This document shows positions 1-7,420 of a stretch of DNA of 16,312 nt, piece after piece. This stretch comes from UBA12202 sp049595035 (GTDB lineage: Bacteria > Pseudomonadota > Alphaproteobacteria > Puniceispirillales > UBA1172): the NCBI GenBank assembly GCA_049595035.1, contig JBMYKD010000030.1, positions 1 to 16,312 on the forward strand. The letters run 5' to 3'. The notes below the pieces were generated by a model. That model was not told the DNA's origin. It ran no database searches and was given only the letters and a program-made list of their open reading frames with translations. Made by a program: the position numbers and the translations under genes. Every line of letters starts with the position of its first letter. Position 1 is the stretch's first letter.

Positions 1-55
1 GTGGTGATTTTATCGCCTCGGCAGGACTTGCATATCCCGGCCCACAACATTCCAT
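1..55 (-). CDS. Selenium-binding protein 56 / methanethiol oxidase family, N-terminal fragment
   Basis: Only the first 18 codons lie in the window and the gene runs off the left edge. Reading the minus strand from ATG at 55-53 gives MECCGPGYASPAEAIKSP. The CGPGY-x-(S/T)P-x-EA-x-K-x-P pattern is the characteristic N-terminus of the SBP56/SELENBP1 family, with its paired Cys close to the start. Characterised members, human SELENBP1 and bacterial MtoX, oxidise methanethiol to formaldehyde, H2S and H2O2; other members are uncharacterised. A purine-rich Shine-Dalgarno stretch (AGGGAGATAAGG) precedes the ATG. The gene follows the CitE-like gene by 27 bp on the same strand, so it is probably the next cistron of the operon. 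The family call rests on 18 residues; methanethiol as substrate is inferred from family and context. Confidence 0.72.
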   Translation of the reverse strand, partial: MECCGPGYASPAEAIKSP

Positions 56-82
56 GACCTTATCTCCCTCTATTCATTCTTA

Positions 83-943
83 TTATAATCCCATCCGGTC
101 GGCAATTGCCACAATCCGGTGCATATCCCTCAGCACAGGTTTTTCTATCAATTTTCCATCGATAACCACCAGGCCCGTATCCGCCGCCTCGAATTCAGCG
201 ATGATCCTGCGCGCCCGTGTAATCTGATCCACAGATGGGGTAAATACCTCATTGAGTGCCGCAATCTGCTTGGGATGGATAGATCCTTTGCCGGCAAAGC
301 CCAGTGCCCGCACTTTCTCTGCCTCAACGCGCATGCCTTCAGGATCATCAAGATCAAGATAGGGTACATCAATGACATCAAGGCCAGCTGATGCAGAGGC
401 ATGGACGACCCGTGATCGTGCATATAAGAGTGCATCGTAAGTATTCTCGCATCTGAGTTCGGCGGCCATATCCACCCCACCAAAGAACATCGCGTCTATC
501 CGCGGGCTTGAATGGGCAATCTCATACGCCGCTTCCAGACCCTGATTGGTTTCGATGATGATGTGAAGGCGCGTGATATGCCCGGCTTCAGTCAGGAGCT
601 GGTCCAGCATCACCACCTCATCCGGGGTGCGCACTTTTGGCATCATCAGCGCCGGCGGCGGTGTGGGGCTGGCCAGAATGGCGTTCACATCCTCGATCCC
701 GAAACGCTCTCGCATCGAATTGATTCTGAGGATACGTTCTACCCCGTCATCTGTTTGTGGTTCGACAAAAAGTGCCAGTGCCTTCTGCCGTGCTTCTGCC
801 TTGTCTTTGGGTGCAATCCCGTCCTCAAGTTCAACACAGACAATATCCGTCCCGCTCGCCAGTGCTTTGGGGTACATGTCTGGACGCAAGCCCGGCGTGA
901 AAATAAAACTCCGGCGTGGACGAATGGTCGAGTTATCTGTCAT
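83..943 (-). CDS. CitE-like HpcH/HpaI-family CoA-ester lyase
   Basis: A 286-aa protein, the usual length for CitE-like and malyl-CoA-lyase-type TIM barrels, which split or form C-C bonds of 3-hydroxyacyl-CoA substrates such as malyl-CoA, citramalyl-CoA or citryl-CoA. Visible family motifs are RRSFIFTPGLRP at residues 10-21, VELEDGIAPKDKAEAR at 37-52, the substrate-binding Arg in RINS (Arg74), LMMPKV at 99-104, the metal-ligand Glu in IIIETNQGL (Glu131) and Asp in FFGGVDMAAEL (Asp158), and GKGSIHPKQI at 218-227. The C-terminal DGKLIEKPV segment is also typical. ATG at 943-941 is preceded by AGGAAAAG and overlaps the end of the upstream molybdoenzyme gene by 11 bp, implying translational coupling. 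Exact substrate unknown; it is not the citrate-lyase beta subunit, since no citD/citF lies nearby. Confidence 0.9.
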   Translation of the reverse strand: MTDNSTIRPRRSFIFTPGLRPDMYPKALASGTDIVCVELEDGIAPKDKAEARQKALALFVEPQTDDGVERILRINSMRERFGIEDVNAILASPTPPPALMMPKVRTPDEVVMLDQLLTEAGHITRLHIIIETNQGLEAAYEIAHSSPRIDAMFFGGVDMAAELRCENTYDALLYARSRVVHASASAGLDVIDVPYLDLDDPEGMRVEAEKVRALGFAGKGSIHPKQIAALNEVFTPSVDQITRARRIIAEFEAADTGLVVIDGKLIEKPVLRDMHRIVAIADRMGL

Positions 944-3260
944 TGGTCTTTTCCTCTTCTATTTTATGCATGATTTCAGGTGGATCAAACGCCGTTATAT
1001 GCTGAACAGGCCCGTCATAGAGTTCGACTTCAGCAAGACAACTATGGGCCGCTGGCCCCTGGCTCAGCTTCGAGGTGCTGATATCTGGTGAAAGCATATT
1101 GGGGTTGCCATGCTTGCACATTCTGCTGGCATCGGCCGGGTCAACAGGATCATACCATGACCCTGTACTGATGATTATCACCCCCGGCATAACGTCTTCG
1201 GTAATCGTAACGCCACAAAGGCAGGATCCTCTGTCATTGAAGACGCGCACGATATCCCCATCCGAAAGGCCCCGTGCCTTGGCATCAATAGGGTTCATTT
1301 CAACCGGTTCATGCCCTTTTATCTTGATCGAACGACTAAGGGTTCCATTATCCATCTGGGAGTGCAGTTTTGTTCTTGGCTGGTTCGATACCAGATGAAG
1401 CGGGTACAGTTTATCTTTCGCACCCAACCATTCGATAGGTTGCATCCAGGCCGGATGACCTGGGCAATCATCGTAAGAAAAACTGTCCACGGTCGTCGAA
1501 AACAATTCTATCTTGCCACTCGGGGTTCCCAACGGATTTGCTTTGGGATCGGCAATAAACTCAGAAAGAAAAATCCGGTCTTCATCCAGGTCAGGTGATT
1601 TGTAGAAACCGGCTTTACGGAAATTTTCATAGTCAGGCATGTCTATATTAAATTCTGCCGCTTTCTCTCTCGATCGGTCCCAGATCCAGCGCTGCCAGTC
1701 TTCGGCCGTGCGGCCTTCGGTAAAGGTAGCCTCAACGTTCATGCGGCGGGCAATCCCGGCAAATATATCGTAATCATTTCGAGCCCCGGCAACAGGTTCA
1801 ATAGCCTTATCCATTGAGATAACGAAAGGATCGCGAGGCGTCATGCCTATATCCTGTCTTTCCAGCGTGGTCGTACAGGGAAGAACGATATCTGCATGCC
1901 GCGCCAGCGCATTCCAGCACCAGTCATTTACGATGACCGTTGATGGTTTTTCCCACGCCTTACGCATACGGGAAATATCCTGGTGATGATGAAACGGATT
2001 GCCGCCTGCCCAATAGACAAGATCAATATCAGGATAGATATATTCCCCACCATCATAATCGAATTTCTCGCCCGGATTTAGCAGCATGTCGGTCACCCTG
2101 GCAACTGGAATAAAATCAACAACAGGATTTCTGCCTTGCGGCAAGGGTACATAGGGCATCTTAAAGACATTATTGCCAAGATAATTAGTCACCGTATACC
2201 CGAAGGCAACCCCGCCGCCGGGCTTGCCTATATGTCCCAGCATAGCGGCAAGCGCAATCACCGCCCAGAACGGCTGTTCGCCAAACTGTTGGCGTGTAAG
2301 GGACCAGCTTACCGTCAGCATGGTACATTTTCGGGCCATTTCGCGTGTCAACGCAACAATATCGGCTTCGGCCATGCCACTGATGCCAGCAGCCCAAGCG
2401 GCTGTTTTTGGGATACCATCTTTCTGCCCGAGCAAATAGGCCTGAAACCGATCAAATCCGGTGGTGTAGCGATCAAGAAAGGATGGATCATGCAAATCTT
2501 CAACAAGCAAGGTATGCGCCATGGCCAGCATGACGGCAACATCGGTATTTGGCCGTACATGGATCCAGTCCTCATCAATATCGGTTTTTACATCGGAACG
2601 GCGTGGCGACAGATTGACAAAACGTGTTCCCGCCGCCGCTGCTTCACGCACCCCAAGAAGCTGAATATGCGCGCCTGTCCCACCATTACTGATCTGGCTG
2701 TTGAACGCGGGTAATCCACCAAATGCCACCATCAGTTTGGTATTGTTGCGTATGGATTTCCAACTTGTCTGCTCGGTCAGCAATTCCATTAGGTTGCCTC
2801 CAAGAACATGGGGAATGATGACTTCGGCCGCGGCGTAGCTGTAGGTATTCTTTGATTTCGTATAACCCCCTATGGAGTTAAGAAAACGGTGCACTTGACT
2901 TTGCGCATGATGAAAGCGTCCGGCGCTGGCCCAGCCGTAGGACCCAGCATAGATAGCCTGATTGCCTTTTGTTTTTATCACTCTCTCGAGTTCTGCCGCG
3001 GCTATTATTTCAGCTTCATCCCAGCTTACCTCAACAAATCGGTCACTGCCACGTTTATGGGTGCCGGCTCCCGGGCCATTGTCAAGCCAGCTCTCACGAA
3101 TGGCCGGGGCCATGATCCGCGTTTTATCCTCGAGCAGGTCAATGATTGAATGGCCAATGGGCGAAGGGTCAGGATCCTGACCAAAAGGTTTCAGCGCTGA
3201 AAGCCGCCCATTTTTAACGGCAAATTCGTAAACGCCCCAATGTGAACTCGTAAGCCCCAC
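933..3260 (-). CDS. Molybdopterin sulfoxide/N-oxide reductase, BisC/DMSO-reductase type, cytoplasmic
   Basis: A 775-aa protein, nearly the length of E. coli BisC (biotin/methionine sulfoxide reductase), and alignable with it by eye from the N-terminal SHWG to the C-terminal DGP segment. It belongs to the DMSO-reductase family with bis-MGD molybdenum. The putative Mo ligand is Ser141 in TYSYAAAEVI, equivalent to YSTGA in relatives; Tyr108 and Trp110 in SYGW correspond to the active-site Tyr/Trp pair of Rhodobacter DMSO reductase. Further hallmarks are QRQFGEQ-like RQQFGEQPFW, GKPGGGVAFGY, WAGGNPFHHHQD, HADIVLPCTTTLER and TPSGKIELFS. No Tat signal and no N-terminal Cys cluster are present, so a soluble cytoplasmic enzyme without Fe-S is expected. 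Start is GTG at 3260-3258, two bases after the stop of the upstream gcvT-like gene; no better start is available. Substrate is not determinable: DMSO, TMAO, methionine sulfoxide or another sulfoxide. Confidence 0.92.
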   Translation of the reverse strand: MGLTSSHWGVYEFAVKNGRLSALKPFGQDPDPSPIGHSIIDLLEDKTRIMAPAIRESWLDNGPGAGTHKRGSDRFVEVSWDEAEIIAAAELERVIKTKGNQAIYAGSYGWASAGRFHHAQSQVHRFLNSIGGYTKSKNTYSYAAAEVIIPHVLGGNLMELLTEQTSWKSIRNNTKLMVAFGGLPAFNSQISNGGTGAHIQLLGVREAAAAGTRFVNLSPRRSDVKTDIDEDWIHVRPNTDVAVMLAMAHTLLVEDLHDPSFLDRYTTGFDRFQAYLLGQKDGIPKTAAWAAGISGMAEADIVALTREMARKCTMLTVSWSLTRQQFGEQPFWAVIALAAMLGHIGKPGGGVAFGYTVTNYLGNNVFKMPYVPLPQGRNPVVDFIPVARVTDMLLNPGEKFDYDGGEYIYPDIDLVYWAGGNPFHHHQDISRMRKAWEKPSTVIVNDWCWNALARHADIVLPCTTTLERQDIGMTPRDPFVISMDKAIEPVAGARNDYDIFAGIARRMNVEATFTEGRTAEDWQRWIWDRSREKAAEFNIDMPDYENFRKAGFYKSPDLDEDRIFLSEFIADPKANPLGTPSGKIELFSTTVDSFSYDDCPGHPAWMQPIEWLGAKDKLYPLHLVSNQPRTKLHSQMDNGTLSRSIKIKGHEPVEMNPIDAKARGLSDGDIVRVFNDRGSCLCGVTITEDVMPGVIIISTGSWYDPVDPADASRMCKHGNPNMLSPDISTSKLSQGPAAHSCLAEVELYDGPVQHITAFDPPEIMHKIEEEKTNDR

Positions 3261-3262
3261 GC

Positions 3263-4474
3263 CTAGCCCCCAATTTCTTTACTAGCATATTCAGGATCAG
3301 TTGTTTTATTTCGTTCAAGATTGGCCATTTTGGGTTTTAGCTTATCCTGATCATAAAAGGGCAGGGAGATAATTTCACCCAAATATGTTGAGCCATCGTC
3401 TGATGCTACCAGAAGTTTTTTTCCGATCCAGTCTTCTGCCTGATCAAATCTGACGTAACCTATTCCGGCCCTAAATTCTGGCGAATACGCCCCAGTGGTG
3501 AGGTGCCCAACCCGGCTTATGCCGTCAAGCACAAGATTGCCTCCCTTCGGGATATAATCTTGGCACCGCACGCCATGTATGCGGTTGCCGCACCTTCCCG
3601 TTACCAGAGCTTCCTTGCCGATGAAAAACTCTTTTTCCATATCCACAAATCTTGAAAGGCCGGCTTCATCAGGCGTCATGCTGGAATCAAAATCACTGCC
3701 GCTATCAAGAATGCCTGCCTCAATCCTTCGGATATTGATGGCTTGCATGCTACTGAAAACCATGCCCTTAGGCGTACCATTTTCGATCAGGGCTTGCCAT
3801 AAGCGCTTGCAGTCGGTTGCCGGGCCAAGGGTATAAATCTCATAGCCCAGCTCGCCGGTCCAACCTGTTCGGGATATAAAAACACGCTGTCCTCCAATTT
3901 CATGGAACCCGGACCTGAAATACCCCATGTGCTGGTTCACACCCCCTTTGGTGGCAGCATGGATGATCTCAAGTGACCGGGGTCCCTGAAGCTGCAACAC
4001 CCGAGATTGCGGGTCAGAAATTGAAACATCGACATTGTGACGATGCGCCAGAAGCCAGGTATCCAGATCACCATCCGGCTGGACAAACCAAAATTTTTTC
4101 TCATCAAGGCGAAAGAGTATGCCATCCATGAAAAGGCCACCTTCATGGGTGCAGGCCAAAGTGTAATGGCCACTGCCATTTTTCAACTTGCCACTCTGGC
4201 GAGTGAAAACATGATCAAGAAATGAAATGGCATCCAGACCGGATATCTCCACCGGTCGTTCCGGCACATCAACCAGCACCGCGGCATTTCGCAATGCCCA
4301 GTAAGCCTGCTCTATATCTTCACCATTGTAATGGGCAAAGAACCGCCCAGCGGCCAGCCGTAGGATCGTCTGGTCATTTGAATAAAAATCATGAAAAGGC
4401 GACATTGCGTTACTGCCTATATAGACAGGCTTGATCGCTTGAGGATTGAGTGATGGAATGCCAGATATTGCCAT
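3263..4474 (-). CDS. GcvT/DmdA-superfamily tetrahydrofolate-dependent methyltransferase (copy 1)
   Basis: A 403-aa member of the aminomethyltransferase (GcvT) fold, which moves a methyl or methylene group from a substrate to tetrahydrofolate. Motifs: VDVPERPVEISGLDAISFLD at 68-87, GGLFMDGILFRL at 112-123 with Asp117 at the position of the catalytic Asp of glycine-cleavage T protein, SRVLQLQGPRSLEI at 157-170, SRTGWTGELGYEIY at 201-214, RRIEAGIL at 249-256 and MTPDEAGL at 266-273. The RIE-GIL and EAGL-KFV type patterns also occur in DMSP demethylase DmdA, and neither the H, P nor L glycine-cleavage genes are nearby, so a dedicated demethylase is more likely than glycine cleavage. It carries about 40 extra N-terminal residues compared with ordinary GcvT. 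Its ATG shares bases with the stop of the half-VOC gene (TAATG). About half its residues match copy 2 at 12555-13721 by eye. Confidence 0.85.
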   Translation of the reverse strand: MAISGIPSLNPQAIKPVYIGSNAMSPFHDFYSNDQTILRLAAGRFFAHYNGEDIEQAYWALRNAAVLVDVPERPVEISGLDAISFLDHVFTRQSGKLKNGSGHYTLACTHEGGLFMDGILFRLDEKKFWFVQPDGDLDTWLLAHRHNVDVSISDPQSRVLQLQGPRSLEIIHAATKGGVNQHMGYFRSGFHEIGGQRVFISRTGWTGELGYEIYTLGPATDCKRLWQALIENGTPKGMVFSSMQAINIRRIEAGILDSGSDFDSSMTPDEAGLSRFVDMEKEFFIGKEALVTGRCGNRIHGVRCQDYIPKGGNLVLDGISRVGHLTTGAYSPEFRAGIGYVRFDQAEDWIGKKLLVASDDGSTYLGEIISLPFYDQDKLKPKMANLERNKTTDPEYASKEIGG

Positions 4475-4695
4475 TAGGTTAGACTTTCACATATGTCGTG
4501 AACAAAACTGAGTTTGTTTCCATCAACTGGTCTGGTCACATAGAATTTGAATTTCTTAAGCGCAGATTGTGGGGCGAACGCGGCGTAATCCTCATTGCAC
4601 GCAACCTGTGTCATCCTCATCCGGGGCATCAGGGCATCGCAAAATGAAACAGCGCTGACCAGATTTTTGGTTCCCACCATCACGTATCCGATCAT
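4474..4695 (-). CDS. Half-length VOC (glyoxalase/bleomycin-resistance) family protein
   Basis: A 73-aa protein beginning MIGYVMVGTKNLVSAVSFCD, the standard start of VOC-superfamily proteins related to lactoylglutathione lyase, and continuing to FYVTRPVDGN at 51-60, where normal homologues of about 125-130 residues go on into a second beta-alpha-beta-beta-beta module. Here the protein instead ends after KLSFVHDICESLT. It therefore has one of the two modules and lacks the metal ligands of the second. The start is well supported: GGAGGG lies about nine bases before ATG 4695-4693. The stop overlaps the ATG of the next gene (TAATG), a coupling arrangement typical of intact operons. Either a decayed gene kept for translational coupling, or a genuine single-module protein acting as a dimer. 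Function not assignable. Confidence 0.6.
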   Translation of the reverse strand: MIGYVMVGTKNLVSAVSFCDALMPRMRMTQVACNEDYAAFAPQSALKKFKFYVTRPVDGNKLSFVHDICESLT

Positions 4696-4742
4696 AACGT
4701 TTTTCCCTCCTTCCCCTTATCCAACAACACTCATCCTGCGTA

Positions 4743-6398
4743 TCAACGTTGGCACGTTTCGTAGTTTCTGTTTTGCCATACCGGCAAATCGACACGCGGC
4801 AATGGTGTTTTGCCCAGGATAGCATCGCTTAGCTTTTCGGCAATCATGATGGTTGGGCTATTCGTGTTCCCATTCGTGGCAACAGGCATGATCGATGCAT
4901 CCACAACTCTCAACCCTGCAAGTCCATGTACCCGACCACAAGGATCAACCACTGCATCACGATCATTGCTGGCCCCCATACGCGCTGTTCCGGAAAGATG
5001 CCATTGTGTTGACAATTTGTTATTGAGACATTCATCCAGTTCAATGTCAGTTTGCGCTGCTTCCCCCGGATAAATCTCATCACCACATAATTTGGAAAAT
5101 GCCGGTTGCTGAACCAATTCGCGAACTAGCCTGATCCCTTTGCGCAGACAATCACGGTCGCGAGGGTCTTTCATATAATTTACTAAAATTGCCGGTGGTG
5201 ATGATGGATCAGCATCACGCAATGTTATACTACCCCGACTATAAGTCCGCATTAATCCAACATGAATTTGAAACGCATGTTCAGGCAAAGGTTTCCATGT
5301 TTCATCATCCACACCAATTGGAGAAATGGTTAGCTGGATATCCGGATATTCAACGCCAGCCGATGATCGAAAACAAGCTACTGCTTCAAATTGATTTGAC
5401 GCACAGATACCGTCACGGCGCAATAACCAACGGGCGCCAGCCATCATTCGACCCAAGAAACGTGTATGAGGTAGAATAGACACATTTTGGAGGCACCGGT
5501 ATTTAAGAACAAAATCAGGGTGATCATTTAGATTTTGACCAACCCCAGGCAGATCTATGACCACTGGTAATCCTTTTTGTTTCAGATGGTCGGCTGGCCC
5601 TACCCCAGAGAGCATCAAAATATGCGGGCTGCCTACTGCACCTGCACTCAGAATGACTTCAGATTTCGCGTATACATCAACGGTTTCTCCATTTTTTTTG
5701 ATATAACGAACACCCGTTGCTGTTTTCCCATTAAAAAGAATTTTTTGAACATGAGCGTTTGTTATCACACTAAGATTATCTCTATGACGAACCGGATCAA
5801 GATAAGAAGTTGCAGTGCTTCTCCGTTCACCTTTATGGATGCTCATATCCAACACACCAAAACCTTCTTGTTGATATCCACAAATATCCTCTGTCAGATC
5901 ATAACCAGCCTCATGCCCCGCAGCTAGGAAGGCTTTATAAATGGGGTTTTCCGGAGTTGGGCGATGCACATTCAGCGGCCCTTCACCTCCTCTATACTTG
6001 GTTTCCCCTCCTGAATAGGTTTCCATTCGCTTAAAATAGGGCAATACATCATCATAGCCCCAGCCTTCACATCCCATTTGACGCCAGCCTTCAAAATCAA
6101 GGGCATGACCCCGAATAAAGACCATCCCATTGATGGATGAGGACCCTCCAAGGGTTTTTCCTCTGTCATGGGTGATACGTCGACCACCAAGTTCGGGTTC
6201 TGGTTCACCTTTAAAAGCCCAATTATGCCGGGTGCTTTGCAGGTTTTCTAAAACCGCAGCTGGAATTTTAAGAGAAAGTGCGTTATTTTTCCGACCAGCT
6301 TCAATCAGAAGAACCTTAGTATTTGCACGGTGACTGAGGCGGTTGGCGAGGACACAGCCAGCAGAACCAGCTCCTATGATGATATAATCATATTTCAT
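4743..6398 (-). CDS. GMC-family FAD oxidoreductase (choline-dehydrogenase-like)
   Basis: A 551-aa flavoprotein of the glucose-methanol-choline family, oxidising an alcohol to an aldehyde. The FAD dinucleotide-binding motif YIIIGAGSAGCVLANRL is at residues 5-21, GMC signature 1 (GKTLGGSSSINGMVFIRG) at 80-97 and signature 2 (SAGAVGSPHILMLSGVGP) at 251-268. The catalytic His467 is in QWHLSGTARMG, and the Asn pair 511/513 is in NGNTNSPTIMIAEK. The Pro and Cys usually seen in the HPSGTCRMG motif are replaced by Leu and Ala, so substrate use may differ from BetA. ATG at 6398-6396 is preferred because the FAD motif follows at once; a 16-residue upstream extension would not fit the family. It is the first gene of the left operon and divergent from the EamA gene. 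Choline is a reasonable but unproven substrate. Confidence 0.88.
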   Translation of the reverse strand: MKYDYIIIGAGSAGCVLANRLSHRANTKVLLIEAGRKNNALSLKIPAAVLENLQSTRHNWAFKGEPEPELGGRRITHDRGKTLGGSSSINGMVFIRGHALDFEGWRQMGCEGWGYDDVLPYFKRMETYSGGETKYRGGEGPLNVHRPTPENPIYKAFLAAGHEAGYDLTEDICGYQQEGFGVLDMSIHKGERRSTATSYLDPVRHRDNLSVITNAHVQKILFNGKTATGVRYIKKNGETVDVYAKSEVILSAGAVGSPHILMLSGVGPADHLKQKGLPVVIDLPGVGQNLNDHPDFVLKYRCLQNVSILPHTRFLGRMMAGARWLLRRDGICASNQFEAVACFRSSAGVEYPDIQLTISPIGVDDETWKPLPEHAFQIHVGLMRTYSRGSITLRDADPSSPPAILVNYMKDPRDRDCLRKGIRLVRELVQQPAFSKLCGDEIYPGEAAQTDIELDECLNNKLSTQWHLSGTARMGASNDRDAVVDPCGRVHGLAGLRVVDASIMPVATNGNTNSPTIMIAEKLSDAILGKTPLPRVDLPVWQNRNYETCQR

Positions 6399-6500
6399 AA
6401 AAATTTCCACATCACCTAGATTTAAACGCTGCTTATATCTTACCACTTGACAATAAACTTACCATTGGTAATTATTTTTTTAACATAGGAATACCAATCA
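6399..6500. promoter_or_regulatory. Divergent promoter region with palindromic candidate operator
   Basis: This 102-bp gap separates the divergent GMC and EamA genes. Rightward, TTGACA at 6447-6452 is followed after 17 bp by AATTAT at 6470-6475, a fair sigma-70 promoter for the EamA gene. Between and overlapping these boxes lies a perfect palindrome, TTACCA-T-TGGTAA at 6459-6471. The half-site TTACCA recurs at 6440-6445, 19 bp away (about two helical turns), and TACCA again at 6492-6496. The spacing fits a repressor site controlling both directions. No convincing leftward promoter could be picked, although CTTATA at 6432-6437 gives TATAAG on the minus strand. The regulator is unknown; the nearby TetR protein is a candidate. 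Confidence 0.5.
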
Positions 6501-7418
6501 ATGCAATCATTTTCATCGCATGGATTAGCAAAATTTGCCTGTATTTACGCAGGAGCAATCTGGGGTATTTTCTGGATACCTTTACGCGGAATAAATGAAG
6601 TTGGTGTTCATAATCTCTGGGCCAGCGTTATTTGGTTTGCGTTACCGACAATATTGTTGCTTCCTGTTACCGCATATCGCTGGCAATCTATAATGCGTGG
6701 AGGCATGACTCTTCAGATTACTGTTATCCTATCTGGCTTCGCGTTGCTTTGTTATTCGCTTGCGTTTCTCTACACAGATGTCATTCGCGCAATCATGCTG
6801 TATTACCTTACCCCTGTCTGGAGCACCTTAATTGCCGCAGTGGTCTTGAAAGAGATGATTACCTTGCAACGCATTATTGCAATTATCCTCGCTTTTATGG
6901 GGATGTTGATAATGTTTGGTTTAGGGGTAAATTTTCCCGTCCCCAAAAATTTGGGGGACTGGATGGGGTTGCTAGCGGGTATAATCTGGGCCATTGCCAT
7001 TGTCCGCATCAGAAAATATGAAAAGCTGAACGGCATGGACCTAACTATTGGATTTTTCTTTTGGGGAATGATTGCTGCGTTTATAATCTCACTGATTATT
7101 GTCCCAGAAAATGCCCCATCATGGCCACAAATTACATCGACTCTGCCATGGCTTATGCCTTTTATTATTATTTTTTTGATCCCAGGGGCGTTTACATCAC
7201 TATGGGGGCCGAAATATGTTAGTCCCGGCTTGGCAGGATTACTGATGATGATTGAAATCCCATTCGGAACAATTTCCGCTACGATCTTTGCTGATGAGAT
7301 CATTGGGTCGAAAGAAATGTGGGGTATTGTCTTAATTACAAGCGCAGGGTTGATTGAACCTGTATATGATCTTTTCAAGAATAAGAATAAACATACTTAT
7401 CTTCAGACAAAGACATGA
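6501..7418 (+). CDS. EamA/DMT-superfamily membrane transporter
   Basis: A 305-aa very hydrophobic protein with about ten predicted membrane segments arranged as two EamA repeats, the drug/metabolite transporter layout. The first repeat contains the typical YYLTPVWSTLIAAVVLKE segment near residues 100-117, and the second the matching LLMMIEIPFGTISATIFADE. Such proteins export or import small metabolites in the inner membrane; the substrate is not predictable. AGGA lies about ten bases before the ATG at 6501. The stop is two bases from the 3' end of the convergent TetR gene, leaving no space for a terminator. Its position between a choline-dehydrogenase-like operon and a betaine-type importer suggests transport of a related metabolite, which is inference only. 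Confidence 0.85.
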   Translation: MQSFSSHGLAKFACIYAGAIWGIFWIPLRGINEVGVHNLWASVIWFALPTILLLPVTAYRWQSIMRGGMTLQITVILSGFALLCYSLAFLYTDVIRAIMLYYLTPVWSTLIAAVVLKEMITLQRIIAIILAFMGMLIMFGLGVNFPVPKNLGDWMGLLAGIIWAIAIVRIRKYEKLNGMDLTIGFFFWGMIAAFIISLIIVPENAPSWPQITSTLPWLMPFIIIFLIPGAFTSLWGPKYVSPGLAGLLMMIEIPFGTISATIFADEIIGSKEMWGIVLITSAGLIEPVYDLFKNKNKHTYLQTKT

Positions 7419-7420
7419 TT

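Noticed and set aside
573..1091. Long plus-strand open frame opposite the CitE-like and molybdoenzyme genes
   Set aside because: It is antisense to two well-supported genes and its translation resembles no family I recognise.
3263..4474. Naming this gene dmdA (and likewise the copy at 12555-13721)
   Set aside because: Motifs are DmdA-like, but the extended N-terminus and the retained Asp in the MDG motif prevent a firm orthologue call, and dmdB, dmdC and dmdD are absent.
6399..6446. 16-residue N-terminal extension of the GMC protein
   Set aside because: The FAD-binding motif normally begins within a few residues of the start, which fits ATG 6398.
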